From: Bacillus_AD sp047238185
GTDB lineage: Bacteria > Bacillota > Bacilli > Bacillales > DSM-1321
Assembly: GCF_047238185.1 (NCBI RefSeq)
Contig: NZ_JBDFMI010000001.1
Location: 1,116,001 to 1,180,000, forward strand
Reading direction: 5' to 3'
Length of the DNA stretch: 64,000 bases
Numbering within the stretch: the stretch's first letter is position 1; every line of letters starts with the position of its first letter. The notes under the pieces were generated by a model. That model saw nothing but the letters and a program-made list of their open reading frames with translations. It had not been told where the DNA came from and searched no databases. Shown one piece after another: positions 26,600 through 35,184 of this stretch. The position numbers were made by a program, and so were the translations under genes.

Positions 26600-26704
26600 T
26601 CATTCATGAGATTGGTCACCATTAAATCCTGTAGCAAGTAATAGCTGTTCTGCATAGCATGTAATAAGAGCAGCAAATTCTTTCAAAAACAATTTGACAC
26701 CTTA
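26600..26704 (-). pseudogene. Unassigned C-terminal gene fragment
   Basis: About 33 codons with protein-like composition (KEFAALITCYAEQLLLATGF), ending in a stop immediately upstream of the epoxide-hydrolase relic. It has no start codon with a ribosome site. It may be the tail of a lost regulator or enzyme brought next to the relic by deletion. Confidence 0.3.
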
Positions 26705-26738
26705 GCTACTCGGTGTTACGATGTACCTGTAGTAAGCA

Positions 26739-26806
26739 TTACTGAATAGCGGGATTTCCCCAATGCTGTTCAGTAAAAAAGTGCTTCAGTACTTAGTATC
26801 ACTGAA
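26739..26806. promoter_or_regulatory. PadR operator-like repeats
   Basis: TTACTGAATAGC (26739-26750) faces GCTGTTCAGTAA (26765-26776), 11 of 12 bases complementary. Then TTCAGT (26785-26790) faces ACTGAA (26801-26806), with TACTTAGTA between. They lie directly upstream of the PadR gene. Confidence 0.55.
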
Positions 26807-26839
26807 TATAAGTCAGACAAAATAGAGGTGAATCTAAAC

Positions 26840-27160
26840 ATGGAAAATCTTACGGAAATGCTAAAAGGATCGCTGGAAGGCTGCGTACTTGAGATCATCA
26901 GCCGCCATGAAACCTATGGCTATGAGATTACCCGCCGCCTGAACGATCTCGGGTTTACAGAAGTCGTGGAAGGAACAGTCTATACCATCCTAGTGCGATT
27001 AGAAAAGAAAAAACTGGTGAGCATAGAGAAGAAACCGTCGGATATGGGGCCGCCCCGAAAGTTTTATTCACTTAATGAGGCTGGCCGCGAGGAACTTGAT
27101 CTGTTTTGGAAAAAATGGGATTTTGTATCATCTAAAATCAACGTCTTAAAGTCAACCTAG
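26840..27160 (+). CDS. PadR-family transcriptional regulator
   Basis: About 106 residues, a single winged-helix domain. LEIISRHETYGYEITRRLND, then EGTVYTILVRLEKKKLVS and GPPRKFYSLNEAG are textbook PadR subfamily-2 features. The ATG at 26840 is preferred over an upstream GTG at 26828 because GAGGTG is then at normal distance. It is followed by a DUF1048 gene and an ABC-2 export pair, a recurrent Bacillota module in which PadR represses a drug exporter. Confidence 0.9.
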   Translation: MENLTEMLKGSLEGCVLEIISRHETYGYEITRRLNDLGFTEVVEGTVYTILVRLEKKKLVSIEKKPSDMGPPRKFYSLNEAGREELDLFWKKWDFVSSKINVLKST

Positions 27161-27230
27161 CTTCATAGGATATTCCGTCTGATCTGTTTGGAATGCCTTG
27201 TTCAGCTATATAAAAAAGGAGGAAAAATAT

Positions 27231-27572
27231 ATGTTAGGATTGTTCAAAAAAATGATTGGCGATAAAAAAGAATATAGGATGATGATGGCGCGGGTTGATG
27301 CCCTGCCGGAGGACTACCAATTCGTATTCAAAAAAATCCAGAACTATATGTGGAATTTTGCAGCAGGCAATGGGATGGATATGCTGCGCATGCAGTATGA
27401 ATTAATCGATTTGTTCGAAGAAGGTGCAGCGGAAGGAAGGCAAGTGCTTGATATCACCGGGGAGGATGTGGCATCGTTTGCCGATGAACTAGTGGCAAAC
27501 GCTAAAACCTATATCGCCAAATATCGTGAAGATTTGAATGAAAGTATCATGAATCGATTTGGAAAAAAATGA
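27231..27572 (+). CDS. DUF1048-family protein
   Basis: About 113 residues, soluble and helical. MIGDKKEYRMMMARVDALP, DYQFVFKKIQNYMW and a central DLFEEGAAEGRQVLDITGED match the DUF1048 family, which is usually encoded beside PadR regulators. The start at 27231 has AAAGGAGG 8 nt upstream; the longer frame from 27198 lacks a site. Its biochemical role is unknown; a regulatory partner of PadR is possible (inference). Confidence 0.85.
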   Translation: MLGLFKKMIGDKKEYRMMMARVDALPEDYQFVFKKIQNYMWNFAAGNGMDMLRMQYELIDLFEEGAAEGRQVLDITGEDVASFADELVANAKTYIAKYREDLNESIMNRFGKK

Positions 27573-27590
27573 AACCAATAGAAAAGGTCG

Positions 27591-27661
27591 ACTGAATAGC
27601 TGGTACACATATAAGTTGCCACCTTCACTATTCAGTTATATTTTTAGGACGGTACTAAGTA
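27591..27661. promoter_or_regulatory. Second PadR operator-like repeat before the ABC genes
   Basis: ACTGAATAG (27591-27599) and CTATTCAGT (27628-27636) form a perfect inverted repeat of the same core seen upstream of padR. TACTAAGTA (27653-27661) is the complement of TACTTAGTA at 26790-26798. The TATATTTTTA tail means the first pair could also act as a weak terminator. Confidence 0.5.
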
Positions 27662-27810
27662 ATACGGATTATTAGTCTGACTAAGTAGAATGAATAGCTC
27701 GCGATTTTTCGGCCGGATTATTACACCAATTTGTATAATCAACGGGCAACCAAGTGGTTTACGGAGTTCGCAAAAGGCCTAGCTGAGTTTTTAAGAGGGA
27801 GGAAATAAGG

Positions 27811-28572
27811 ATGAACCATACAGTGTTATCTGTAAAAGGGTTAAAAAAGTCATTTAAAGACAAGGAAGTTCTAAAGGGTGTGGATTTTGAGGTGGGACGC
27901 GGCGAAATTTTCGCCTTGCTAGGCTCAAACGGAGCGGGCAAGACGACGGCGGTCAACATTCTTTCAACGCTGATGAAGGCAGATGGCGGAAAAGTAAGTG
28001 TTTGCGGCTATGACGTCCAGCGCCAGCCGGATGATGTACGCCGGAGCATCAGCCTGACAGGGCAGTTCGCTGCTATCGACGGCATGCTCACCGGACGGGA
28101 AAACCTGATGTTGATCGCCAAGCTGCGGAAAGTTTCCAATCCTGCACAAGTCACCGACGATCAGCTTGCCAAATTCAGCCTGACCGATGCCGCCAACCGC
28201 CGGGCGGATACGTATTCTGGCGGGATGAAGCGCAGGCTGGACATCGCCATGAGTCTGATTGGGGCACCAGCGGTCATTTTTCTCGATGAACCGACGACAG
28301 GGCTTGACCCCGAAGCGCGGATTGAAGTCTGGAATACCGTCAAGGAGCTTGCCGGGGGCGGTACAACTATCTTGCTGACAACACAGTATCTCGAGGAAGC
28401 CGAACAACTGGCGGACCGCATCGCCATCCTGCATGGCGGAAAAATCATCACGACTGGCACACTTGCACAACTCAAAGAGATGTTCCCGCCTGCGAAAGTA
28501 GAGTATATTGAGAAACAGCCGACATTAGAGGACATTTTCCTTGCAATCATCGGCAATAAGGAGGAGATGTAA
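27811..28572 (+). CDS. ABC-2 type transporter ATP-binding protein (DrrA/CcmA-like)
   Basis: A 253-residue single NBD. Walker A is GSNGAGKTT (about 35-43), signature YSGGMKRRLDIAMSL (about 133-147), Walker B AVIFLDEPTTGLDPEAR (about 152-168), and the H-loop is visible as LLTTQYLEEAEQLADR. The H-loop His position is Gln (TTQY), which is usual in DrrA-type proteins. The C-terminal extension is shorter than in daunorubicin-resistance DrrA (about 330). AGGGAGG precedes the ATG. The partner permease starts directly after the stop. Confidence 0.9.
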   Translation: MNHTVLSVKGLKKSFKDKEVLKGVDFEVGRGEIFALLGSNGAGKTTAVNILSTLMKADGGKVSVCGYDVQRQPDDVRRSISLTGQFAAIDGMLTGRENLMLIAKLRKVSNPAQVTDDQLAKFSLTDAANRRADTYSGGMKRRLDIAMSLIGAPAVIFLDEPTTGLDPEARIEVWNTVKELAGGGTTILLTTQYLEEAEQLADRIAILHGGKIITTGTLAQLKEMFPPAKVEYIEKQPTLEDIFLAIIGNKEEM

Positions 28573-29322
28573 ATGATAGGCCAAACTAGGGTGCTACTAG
28601 GGCGTTTAATGCGCACTATCATGCGCAGCCCGGATACGATCATTACAGTGGCGATTACGCCGATTATGATGATGCTGCTGTTTGTCTATGTGTTTGGCGG
28701 TGCCATAGAGACAGGCACGGACAACTATGTCAATTATTTATTGCCTGGCATCTTGCTGATCGCGATCGCATCCGGCGTCGCTTACACATCGTTGCGGCTG
28801 TTTAACGACGTGAAAAGCGGGTTGATGGCGCGTTTCGTTACTATGCCCATCAAGCGTTCTTCGGTATTATGGGCACATGTATTGACCTCGCTTGTCTCCA
28901 ATGCGCTGACAGTCGCGGTGGTTATCCTCGTCGCTCTCTTGATGGGCTTCCGTTCCAGCGCTGGTATTCTTGATTGGCTTGCAGTAGCTGGTATCCTCAG
29001 CCTGTTTACGCTTGCGCTGACGTGGCTGGCTGTTATTCCCGGATTGACGGCGAAATCGATGGAAGGGGCTACAGCCTACTCGTACCCGTTGATTTTCCTT
29101 CCGTTCATCAGTTCAGCCTTTGTCCCAACTGAAACCATGCCTAAAATTGTCCGCGTGTTCGCTGAGAATCAACCAGTGACTTCAATCGTGGATACGATTC
29201 GCTCCCTCCTGTATGAAGGGACTGTCGGAAACGGCATATGGACCGCACTTGCCTGGTGCGCCGGTATTATGATTATTGCTTACTTTTTTGCCAGTAAATC
29301 ATTTAAACGCCAGTTAGGGTAA
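28573..29322 (+). CDS. ABC-2 type permease (DrrB-like)
   Basis: A 249-residue membrane protein with six predicted TM segments. The ABC-2 hallmarks ITVAITPIMMMLLFVYVFGG and LPGILLIAIASGVAYTS are near the N-terminus and a conserved SSAFVPTETMP loop precedes the last segments. It begins immediately after the ATPase stop. Together they should form an exporter for a drug or lipid-like compound, controlled by the PadR upstream (inference). Confidence 0.9.
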   Translation: MIGQTRVLLGRLMRTIMRSPDTIITVAITPIMMMLLFVYVFGGAIETGTDNYVNYLLPGILLIAIASGVAYTSLRLFNDVKSGLMARFVTMPIKRSSVLWAHVLTSLVSNALTVAVVILVALLMGFRSSAGILDWLAVAGILSLFTLALTWLAVIPGLTAKSMEGATAYSYPLIFLPFISSAFVPTETMPKIVRVFAENQPVTSIVDTIRSLLYEGTVGNGIWTALAWCAGIMIIAYFFASKSFKRQLG

Positions 29323-29604
29323 GTGCACCGTTTTTCGATAAAATGAGGATTCGAGTATCAGTCACTCCCAATAAACCTGTTTTTGCGGAGAGCCGTTTTG
29401 CATCAGATAAGCTTCTTGGCTGAGTGCAAGCAAGTACACAGAATGACGACCTGTTAATTGCGGTTGAAGAAAGAGATCGGAGAAATGGAAAAATACAGCC
29501 CTAGCAACTAAATAAGGTTCGGATGACTGTCTGAAATAAGCCTGGACTATTGGTTATCTAAGCGAACAATAAGAACAGCATCTTTAAATTTGATATATAG
29601 TACT
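29323..29604. other. Intergenic stretch without recognised gene
   Basis: About 280 nt between the permease gene and a terminator. I see no convincing coding frame. Confidence 0.45.
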
Positions 29605-29644
29605 AAAAAGCCGCGATATACATAATGTTATATCGCGGCTTTTA
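29605..29644. terminator. Bidirectional terminator
   Basis: AAAAAGCCGCGATATA / TATATCGCGGCTTTTA, near-perfect arms around a short loop. Confidence 0.85.
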
Positions 29645-29696
29645 TAGGGCCTTGAACAACAGTGAATAGTTGCACTCAAGGCTGGTAAAGCTCTAT

Positions 29697-29984
29697 TTAG
29701 TATTTATACGGGTTTTCTTGCTCGTATTCCTCAAGCTGCTCTTTAAAAGATATCTGACTTCTACGATCTTGGAATGTATTTACATCGTAATGTTTGTTGT
29801 GTTTACACATCTTACAATTGCAACTCAAATTATATTTCGATAAGCGCCCTGGCTCACGCAGGTAATGAATAGTAGGTAATAGCTCCTCTAAAGGCTCATC
29901 GAAATGATTGAAATACATTTTGAACCGACTACGAATAATACGATTTCTTTGGTGTCTAACATAAGCTCTTGAACGATTTTTCAT
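29697..29984 (-). CDS. Small basic Cys-motif protein, function unknown
   Basis: A 95-residue basic protein. The Arg-rich N-terminus (VRHQRNRIIRSRFKMYF) is followed by a central CNCKMCKHNKH cluster that could bind a metal, then an acidic tail rich in Glu and Gln. It resembles small conserved Bacillus proteins of unknown function. AAGGGAGTG precedes the ATG on the minus strand. The leader upstream can fold (30010-30053). Confidence 0.65.
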   Translation of the reverse strand: MKNRSRAYVRHQRNRIIRSRFKMYFNHFDEPLEELLPTIHYLREPGRLSKYNLSCNCKMCKHNKHYDVNTFQDRRSQISFKEQLEEYEQENPYKY

Positions 29985-30009
29985 CTAAGCACACTCCCTT
30001 GAATGGAAC

Positions 30010-30053
30010 GTCCACCTGCAAGAGCCCAAGGAAATAATCCCTTACAGGCGGAC
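30010..30053 (-). other. Structured leader of the Cys-motif gene
   Basis: On the minus strand, GTCCGCCTG and CAGGTGGAC close a stem around CTTACAGG-proximal and CAAGG segments, within 75 nt of the start codon. It could be a regulatory RNA or a simple hairpin. No known riboswitch class was recognised. Confidence 0.35.
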
Positions 30054-30364
30054 TATTTTATGCTTAGAAATAGGGTTGAGTTTGGTCATAAATGCCTCCT
30101 AATCATTAGTTGATTCGTGTAATGATTTTCATTACGAATATGTTTTATTGCAGCACTATATTTCTTCTATCTTTTATGTACGCCTTTCACGACTGCTGCA
30201 GTAAGTTTAACTAAACTTATTATAGTAAAAAAACAGGGTAAGGGCGACTAAATTACACAATAAGCTAAGACCAAGTGGGGATATTATGATTATTCCATCT
30301 TTACAATTGCTGATGGCCTTGATAATATTGTTGGTAATAAATTCAAAACATGCAAACGCGATGA

Positions 30365-30640
30365 AGAGAAGAGTAAATAAACCTCATTCTTCACAGAGAG
30401 CTCCGGGCGCTGAAAAGGAGCAAGAATGGCTTATTGAAACAAGACTCTGAGCATTCACATTGGAACTTCCTTCGTAAGGGATAGTGTGGCAGGCGCTCCT
30501 GTTATAGAGCTAGGGTATAAGGATCGATCGGTTCCGTACCTGAAGAGGTTGATATGGCGACATATTAATAAACTGGGGTGGCACCGCGAAGAATCTCGCC
30601 CCCAAGACTGAACTAGTCTTGGGGGTGGGATTTTTTTTAT
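30365..30640 (+). promoter_or_regulatory. T-box leader (tRNA-Gln sensing)
   Basis: The antiterminator T-box GGGGTGGCACCGCG lies at 30575-30588. It is followed by a terminator stem CCCCCAAGACT / AGTCTTGGGGG and eight T residues (30599-30638). Stem I features include AGAGAGCTCCGGG and the segment TTGAAACAAGACTCTGAGC, in which CAA (30440-30442) fits a Gln specifier codon. The leader directly precedes glutaminyl-tRNA synthetase. The 5' end is approximate. Confidence 0.9.
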
Positions 30641-30674
30641 TGGTCCAAAAACAATGATAAACGGAGGAATAAAA

Positions 30675-32354
30675 ATGATGGAAGAGAACAGAGACATGCT
30701 TAACCCAATTGAAAGGATTGTCGACGAAGACACAAGGGATGGCATTTTCAATAGAGCCATTTGTACAAGATTCCCGCCTGAGCCAAACGGATATCTCCAT
30801 ATTGGAAGCGCCTATGCCATCCATATAAATTATATGATTGCTAAAAAATTCAATGGGGAATTTAACCTTCGCTTCGATGATACCAATCCTTTGAAAGAAG
30901 ACAGTGAATATGTCGATGCCATTATAGAAGACATGAATTGGTTGGGATATTCCCCCGCAGACCGTATCTTCTATGGCTCGGATTATTCGAATCAACTGTT
31001 CAACGCGGCGCTCTATTTAATCAAAAAGGGAAAAGCCTATGTATGCGACTTATCGCCTGAAGAAATAAAGGAATACCGAGGGACCTTGACAGAGCCGGGG
31101 AAGGACAGCCCTTACCGAAACAGGCCGATTGAGGAAAACATCGATTCATTCCTACGGATGAAAAAGGGAGAGTTTCCGACGGGCTCGAAGGTGTTACGGG
31201 CGAAAATGGATATGCGTTCGCCAAACATGAATCTAAGGGATCCCATCCTTTATAGGATCATCCACGCAAGCCACTATAGAACCGGCAACGAATGGTGCAT
31301 TTACCCCATGTATGATTTTGCGCATCCTATCCAAGATGCGATCGAAGGCGTCACCCATTCCTTATGCTCCATCGAATTCAAGGACCACCGCCCTCTATAT
31401 GAATGGGTGCTATCGGAACTGGACGTGAAGGAACCGCCCAAGCAAAGGGAATTTGGAAGGGTGAACATAACAGGCGTTGTAACAAGTAAGCGGTACCTGC
31501 GGGAGCTGGTGGCCGGGCAATTTGTGGATGGATGGGATGACCCAAGGCTGCCGACATTAAAAGGGCTCAGAAGAAGGGGGTTCACCCCTGAAAGCATACG
31601 GGCTTTTGTTCAGGAAATCGGTTTCGTCAGGCACCAAAGCATCGTGGATTTTGCTTTGCTTGAAAGCATACAACGCAATGAGCTGAAATCAAAAGCGAAA
31701 ACTGTAATGGCCGTTTTACAACCACTGAAAGTAACGATAACCAATTATGATGAAAAGGCGACCGAGCTTTTGTCTATAGAAAATAATATAGAGAATGCTG
31801 AGCTGGGGCGCAGGGATGTTCCTTTTTCAAGAACGATTTATATAGAAAAGGAAGACTTTATGGAATTTCCGATAAAGGGATATAAAAGATTGTCCTTACA
31901 TGGGGAAGTTAGATTAAAAGGGGCCTATATCATCAAGTGCAATGACGTCATTAAGGATAAAGCCACAGGCGAGGTCACTGAACTTCTGTGCACATATGAT
32001 CCGATCACCAAAAGCGGGACAGGGTTTACAGGAAGAAAAGTGAAGGGAACAATCCATTGGGTGTCAGCCGATAACTGTGTTTCAGTTAACGTAAACGTAT
32101 TTGAACCATTATTCGCAGATGAGCAGATTGCACAGGACCGCGAAAAGACGTGGGATGAGAAAATCAATCCAAGGTCTAAGGTGCTTGTGAAAGATTGCAA
32201 AATAGAATCCTCTGTGGTCGATGCAAATATGGGAGAAAGGTATCAGTTTTTACGGCACGGTTATTTTTGCTTCGATCCATACTCGACAGATCAAAAGAGG
32301 GTCTTCAATCGGATTGTTTCGCTGAAGGATTCTTGGAAAGGGAAGCGGGGATGA
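30675..32354 (+). CDS. glnS: Glutaminyl-tRNA synthetase
   Basis: About 559 residues, a class Ib synthetase that charges tRNA-Gln in the cytosol. RFPPEPNGYLHIGSA has HIG at 42-44. LRFDDTNP, YPMYDFAHPIQDAIEGVTHS and the KMSKS equivalent VTSKRYL (270-273) are all present. A C-terminal anticodon-binding beta-barrel region follows. Length matches GlnS (about 550). The ATG at 30675 has CGGAGG upstream. Regulation is by the T-box leader. Many Bacillota lack this enzyme and use GatCAB, so it is an accessory route here. Confidence 0.94.
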   Translation: MMEENRDMLNPIERIVDEDTRDGIFNRAICTRFPPEPNGYLHIGSAYAIHINYMIAKKFNGEFNLRFDDTNPLKEDSEYVDAIIEDMNWLGYSPADRIFYGSDYSNQLFNAALYLIKKGKAYVCDLSPEEIKEYRGTLTEPGKDSPYRNRPIEENIDSFLRMKKGEFPTGSKVLRAKMDMRSPNMNLRDPILYRIIHASHYRTGNEWCIYPMYDFAHPIQDAIEGVTHSLCSIEFKDHRPLYEWVLSELDVKEPPKQREFGRVNITGVVTSKRYLRELVAGQFVDGWDDPRLPTLKGLRRRGFTPESIRAFVQEIGFVRHQSIVDFALLESIQRNELKSKAKTVMAVLQPLKVTITNYDEKATELLSIENNIENAELGRRDVPFSRTIYIEKEDFMEFPIKGYKRLSLHGEVRLKGAYIIKCNDVIKDKATGEVTELLCTYDPITKSGTGFTGRKVKGTIHWVSADNCVSVNVNVFEPLFADEQIAQDREKTWDEKINPRSKVLVKDCKIESSVVDANMGERYQFLRHGYFCFDPYSTDQKRVFNRIVSLKDSWKGKRG

Positions 32355-32417
32355 ACAAACGGGGCATGTTGGTTGAAAAAGAAATCTGTTTATATACGAT
32401 GTAATTTAAAGGATGGT

Positions 32418-32537
32418 ATGAATAGAGCTCAAAACGGTGATTTTACAAACCTGTTTGGTGGATTAGGCTGGAAAGGAACAGGAATAGTAATTGTAGCTTT
32501 AATTGTGGGTTATATTGTATATACATTCATATTATGA
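32418..32537 (+). CDS. Small single-pass membrane protein (39 aa)
   Basis: The frame starts at ATG after AAAGGATGGT. The N-terminal polar part (MNRAQNGDFTNLFGGLGW) leads into a clear TM helix (GIVIVALIVGYIVYTFIL) that runs to the C-terminus. The gene is short, but the site and the hydrophobic pattern support it. Function unknown. Confidence 0.45.
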   Translation: MNRAQNGDFTNLFGGLGWKGTGIVIVALIVGYIVYTFIL

Positions 32538-32573
32538 ACCATCTCATTGAACGAATAGGAACGATTCTTTATC

Positions 32574-32601
32574 AAGTGCTGATCTTTCAGCACTTTTTTA
32601 T
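32574..32601 (+). terminator. Terminator
   Basis: AAGTGCTG / CAGCACTT stem with a 6-nt loop and TTTTTTATG. Confidence 0.8.
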
Positions 32602-32765
32602 GCAGCTAATGGGGTATGATCATGTAAGAAGGATTTAAGAAACACAATTAAGGCCTTTCTTCATATTTAGTGGCGCTACTATATAGAATTCAATGCTTAA
32701 GGCTGAAACCAATGCCTATCTCAAACGTAATTATTGTAAAAGACGTAAGGTTGGGAGGCGTATGT

Positions 32766-33263
32766 ATGAGGCAGCTTTATATAAAGCAGAAGGTGTTCAG
32801 TCTTAGCGGGAAATTTACGGTGAAGGACCAGCAGGAGAAGGACATATATTATGTAGAGGGAAGTTTTATGAAAATCCCGAAGACTTTCTACATTATGGAT
32901 ACAGCAGGAGATGAGGTAGCACTCATTACGAAAAAAGTGTTCAGCTTTTTACCCAAGTTTTTCGTCGAGGTGAATGGCCGGGAGGTATTAACCATAAAAA
33001 AGGATTTTTCCTTCTTTAAAGCACGATACACAATTGATGCGGCCGATATCGAAGTGCAGGGTAATTGGTGGGATATGAATTTTCAAGTTTTACAGCATGG
33101 TAATATCATAGGTGAAGTGGGCAAGGAGTGGTTCACTTGGGGCGATAGCTATAAGGTTCACATCATAGATGAAGAGATGGAAACCATTATGATTGCACTC
33201 GTTATTGCCATTGATTGTGTGAAGGCTGACCAAGCAGCTGCTTCCTCGGTAGCGTCGACTTAA
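32766..33263 (+). CDS. LURP-one-related (YxjI/Tubby-like) protein
   Basis: About 165 residues of all-beta LOR fold. MRQLYIKQKVFSLSGKFTVK opens the domain, followed by DTAGDEVALITKKVFSFLPKF and IEVQGNWWDMNF, typical of the YxjI/LURP-one family related to phospholipid scramblases. The start at 32766 follows GGGAGGCG; the longer frame from 32670 has no site. Probably cytosolic or membrane-associated. Molecular function is unknown. Confidence 0.82.
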   Translation: MRQLYIKQKVFSLSGKFTVKDQQEKDIYYVEGSFMKIPKTFYIMDTAGDEVALITKKVFSFLPKFFVEVNGREVLTIKKDFSFFKARYTIDAADIEVQGNWWDMNFQVLQHGNIIGEVGKEWFTWGDSYKVHIIDEEMETIMIALVIAIDCVKADQAAASSVAST

Positions 33264-33408
33264 GCTTAGTAATTGAGCGCGAGTCTTGAATAAGCTTTCT
33301 TATTCTTAGAGAACGAACAGGCTGAAGATCGGATCTGTCTTTAAGGCAGCTTTTTCTTCCCTCTTTTATCAACTAACCATTTCAGTAACGAAGAAAGGCA
33401 GTACTTTT

Positions 33409-33774
33409 ATGGAAAACGTATCACATGCAGTTCAATTAGAATCGATCAAATCGATGCAATCGACAATCAGTAAACTCGAAAAAGCCTTGTCTCAGATGAC
33501 ACAGAAAGGCGTTAATACTACCTTAGTCAAAAAACGGCTCAAAGCTGTTTGCGTTGGTTTAGCAATGCTGGAAGATGTTTGGAATCAAAGCCCGTCTTCT
33601 TACACCCGGGAAGATGTAACGGAAGCCCGCCATGTTCTTGCTGGTTTATTGCCTTCCATCGAGACTAGCTATAGTAAGTCAAAGGCTGGCAGTCCTCAAC
33701 GAACGCTTTTAGAAAGAAGAATAAAGGCGTTGGAACTAGCTATCCAAGCGATTGACGATCATTCCAATGACTAA
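33409..33774 (+). CDS. Conserved hypothetical helical protein
   Basis: A 121-residue, mostly alpha-helical protein with no Trp-rich or Cys motif and no membrane segment. IKSMQSTISKLEKALSQMTQ suggests a short coiled coil and RRIKALELAIQAIDDH another helix near the C-terminus. A weak GAAAGG site precedes the ATG. It ends before a strong terminator. No family was recognised. Confidence 0.6.
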   Translation: MENVSHAVQLESIKSMQSTISKLEKALSQMTQKGVNTTLVKKRLKAVCVGLAMLEDVWNQSPSSYTREDVTEARHVLAGLLPSIETSYSKSKAGSPQRTLLERRIKALELAIQAIDDHSND

Positions 33775-33895
33775 CGAGAATAAAGGGTGATGAGCAGAAG
33801 CCATTTAGACAAGATAGGTTGAGTGGGAATAGACGTAGCAGCATTCTTGCAATGTATCGATTGAATTTGTAAAATAATGTTCTTGAACTACCGGG

Positions 33896-33928
33896 GCGTT
33901 AATCCACTTAGGATTAACGCTTTTTTTG
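33896..33928 (+). terminator. Terminator
   Basis: GCGTTAATCC / GGATTAACGC with a 5-nt loop and seven T residues. Confidence 0.85.
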
Positions 33929-34036
33929 TTGAAGTCTATTGGATAAGCGATACAGTTTAGTCCACTAATTAATGGAAACAACTGTCCAATTAGTGGTATA
34001 TTTATTGTATTATAAAAATTTAAGAGGTTAATAAGT

Positions 34037-34234
34037 ATGCCAATCGCACTGATAAAAAAAATTATGGAACTAACCGTATTTGGAGTAATTGGTTATTTTT
34101 CATTTAGTAATGTATATAAAAACAAAAATGCTCCGTTCATGGCGAAAGTGTTAGTAGGAATAGTGAATGTAGCTCCTCTTTATGTGATTTATGGTTGGAT
34201 CAAATTGTATATAGAAAGTGGTGTTCAACCATAA
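34037..34234 (+). CDS. Small membrane protein (65 aa)
   Basis: Two hydrophobic segments (about 10-26 and 38-58) joined by a basic loop NVYKNKNAPFMAK. The site TAAGAGG lies upstream. It ends just before an AAGAAGG / CCTTCTT hairpin. No known family. Confidence 0.5.
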   Translation: MPIALIKKIMELTVFGVIGYFSFSNVYKNKNAPFMAKVLVGIVNVAPLYVIYGWIKLYIESGVQP

Positions 34235-34235
34235 A

Positions 34236-34264
34236 GAAGGTTATCTTTAAAGCGGCCTTCTTCG
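34236..34264 (+). terminator. Weak hairpin terminator
   Basis: AAGAAGG / CCTTCTT stem followed by CGTTT. Confidence 0.4.
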
Positions 34265-34350
34265 TTTAAATAACGAGGATTCATTTAGATACATCCACAA
34301 TCAGGGGAGGCTAGTTCAGTACAAATAGAATATCTTATTAATAATAATCG

Positions 34351-34728
34351 ATGGAGGGAATCGAAATTAAAAAATATATCATTACAATCTTAGTATTATT
34401 TCTCATGGTAGCTGGTGTAATCGCCTATTATTTGAATCATAGTTATAAAACGGTAGGCTACGTAGTGCAAGCAAATGAAGATGAATTACTAATTATTTCT
34501 GAAAGCGGATATGAAAGACTGAACAAAAAGATGCCGGAAAGCATGACATTAGATAAGGTAGATGATGATTTATTATCTGAGCTTTCGTATATTTACATAC
34601 CAAAAATAAATAAGTTCATTCAGTCTGAATATCAGAAGAACAATAAAGTGAAATTGTATTCTGGATCTGGAATAATGGATTCATTACCACCCCAAATCGA
34701 AGCAGATCTAATTGTCAAGATGGATTAG
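34351..34728 (+). CDS. Membrane-anchored DUF3221-like protein
   Basis: Up to 125 residues. The N-terminal TM (about 10-28, LVLFLMVAGVIAYYL) precedes an extracytoplasmic beta domain (TVGYVVQANEDELLIIS), similar to DUF3221-type Bacillus lipoproteins but without the lipobox Cys. Start is uncertain. The ATG at 34351 lacks an upstream site, whereas GGAGGG at 34353-34358 would serve an ATT codon at 34366 (IKKYIITIL). The 35-39 kb patch downstream is rich in decayed genes. Confidence 0.5.
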   Translation: MEGIEIKKYIITILVLFLMVAGVIAYYLNHSYKTVGYVVQANEDELLIISESGYERLNKKMPESMTLDKVDDDLLSELSYIYIPKINKFIQSEYQKNNKVKLYSGSGIMDSLPPQIEADLIVKMD

Positions 34729-34786
34729 AAGCATAGTTTTCTTTCAAGAACGTAATGTATAGGAAAGTGAAATGATTGTTAATCAG

Positions 34787-35011
34787 TTATTCAAGAATAA
34801 AGGGAACATTTATTTCCTTGCTATATTTTTGTCCCAAGTCAATTGCTTCTTCCTTTGTTAATCCAGTAGCTAAGTCTTTACAAGTACAACCAGGAAAACG
34901 GTGGAATCCTCCTTCCGTAGCATGCAGTGTGTATCCTCGGCTACAGCAACTTCTAACTACATATGTATTATTTATAGGATAAACGGCAATAGCAAAAACC
35001 TCATTGTTCAT
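34787..35011 (-). CDS. Hypothetical Cys-containing protein
   Basis: About 74 residues, soluble. VVRSCCSRGYTLHATEGGFH followed by FPGCTCKDLATGL has four Cys that could bind a metal. A helical C-terminus begins LTKEEAIDLGQKY. The ATG at 35011 follows GGGGGTG on the minus strand. No family was recognised. Confidence 0.55.
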   Translation of the reverse strand: MNNEVFAIAVYPINNTYVVRSCCSRGYTLHATEGGFHRFPGCTCKDLATGLTKEEAIDLGQKYSKEINVPFILE

Positions 35012-35184
35012 GTTAATCACCCCCAACTATATATATTCTATAGAAAGGTATATTTATCCTTTTTTTATTTTGGAGCTATATAGCAGTCCACGTACTATTT
35101 TCTTATATGACGAATGAAGCAGGATAGTGAAAGAAGGTTATAGAATGTTTCAAGAGTAATATTGATAAGTGGGAGGGAGAAAAA

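Noticed and set aside
30286..30450. 54-codon frame with a hydrophobic N-terminus (MIIPSLQLLMALIILLV)
   Set aside because: It runs into T-box stem I and ends at the specifier region. Its site is weak, so the RNA explanation is preferred.
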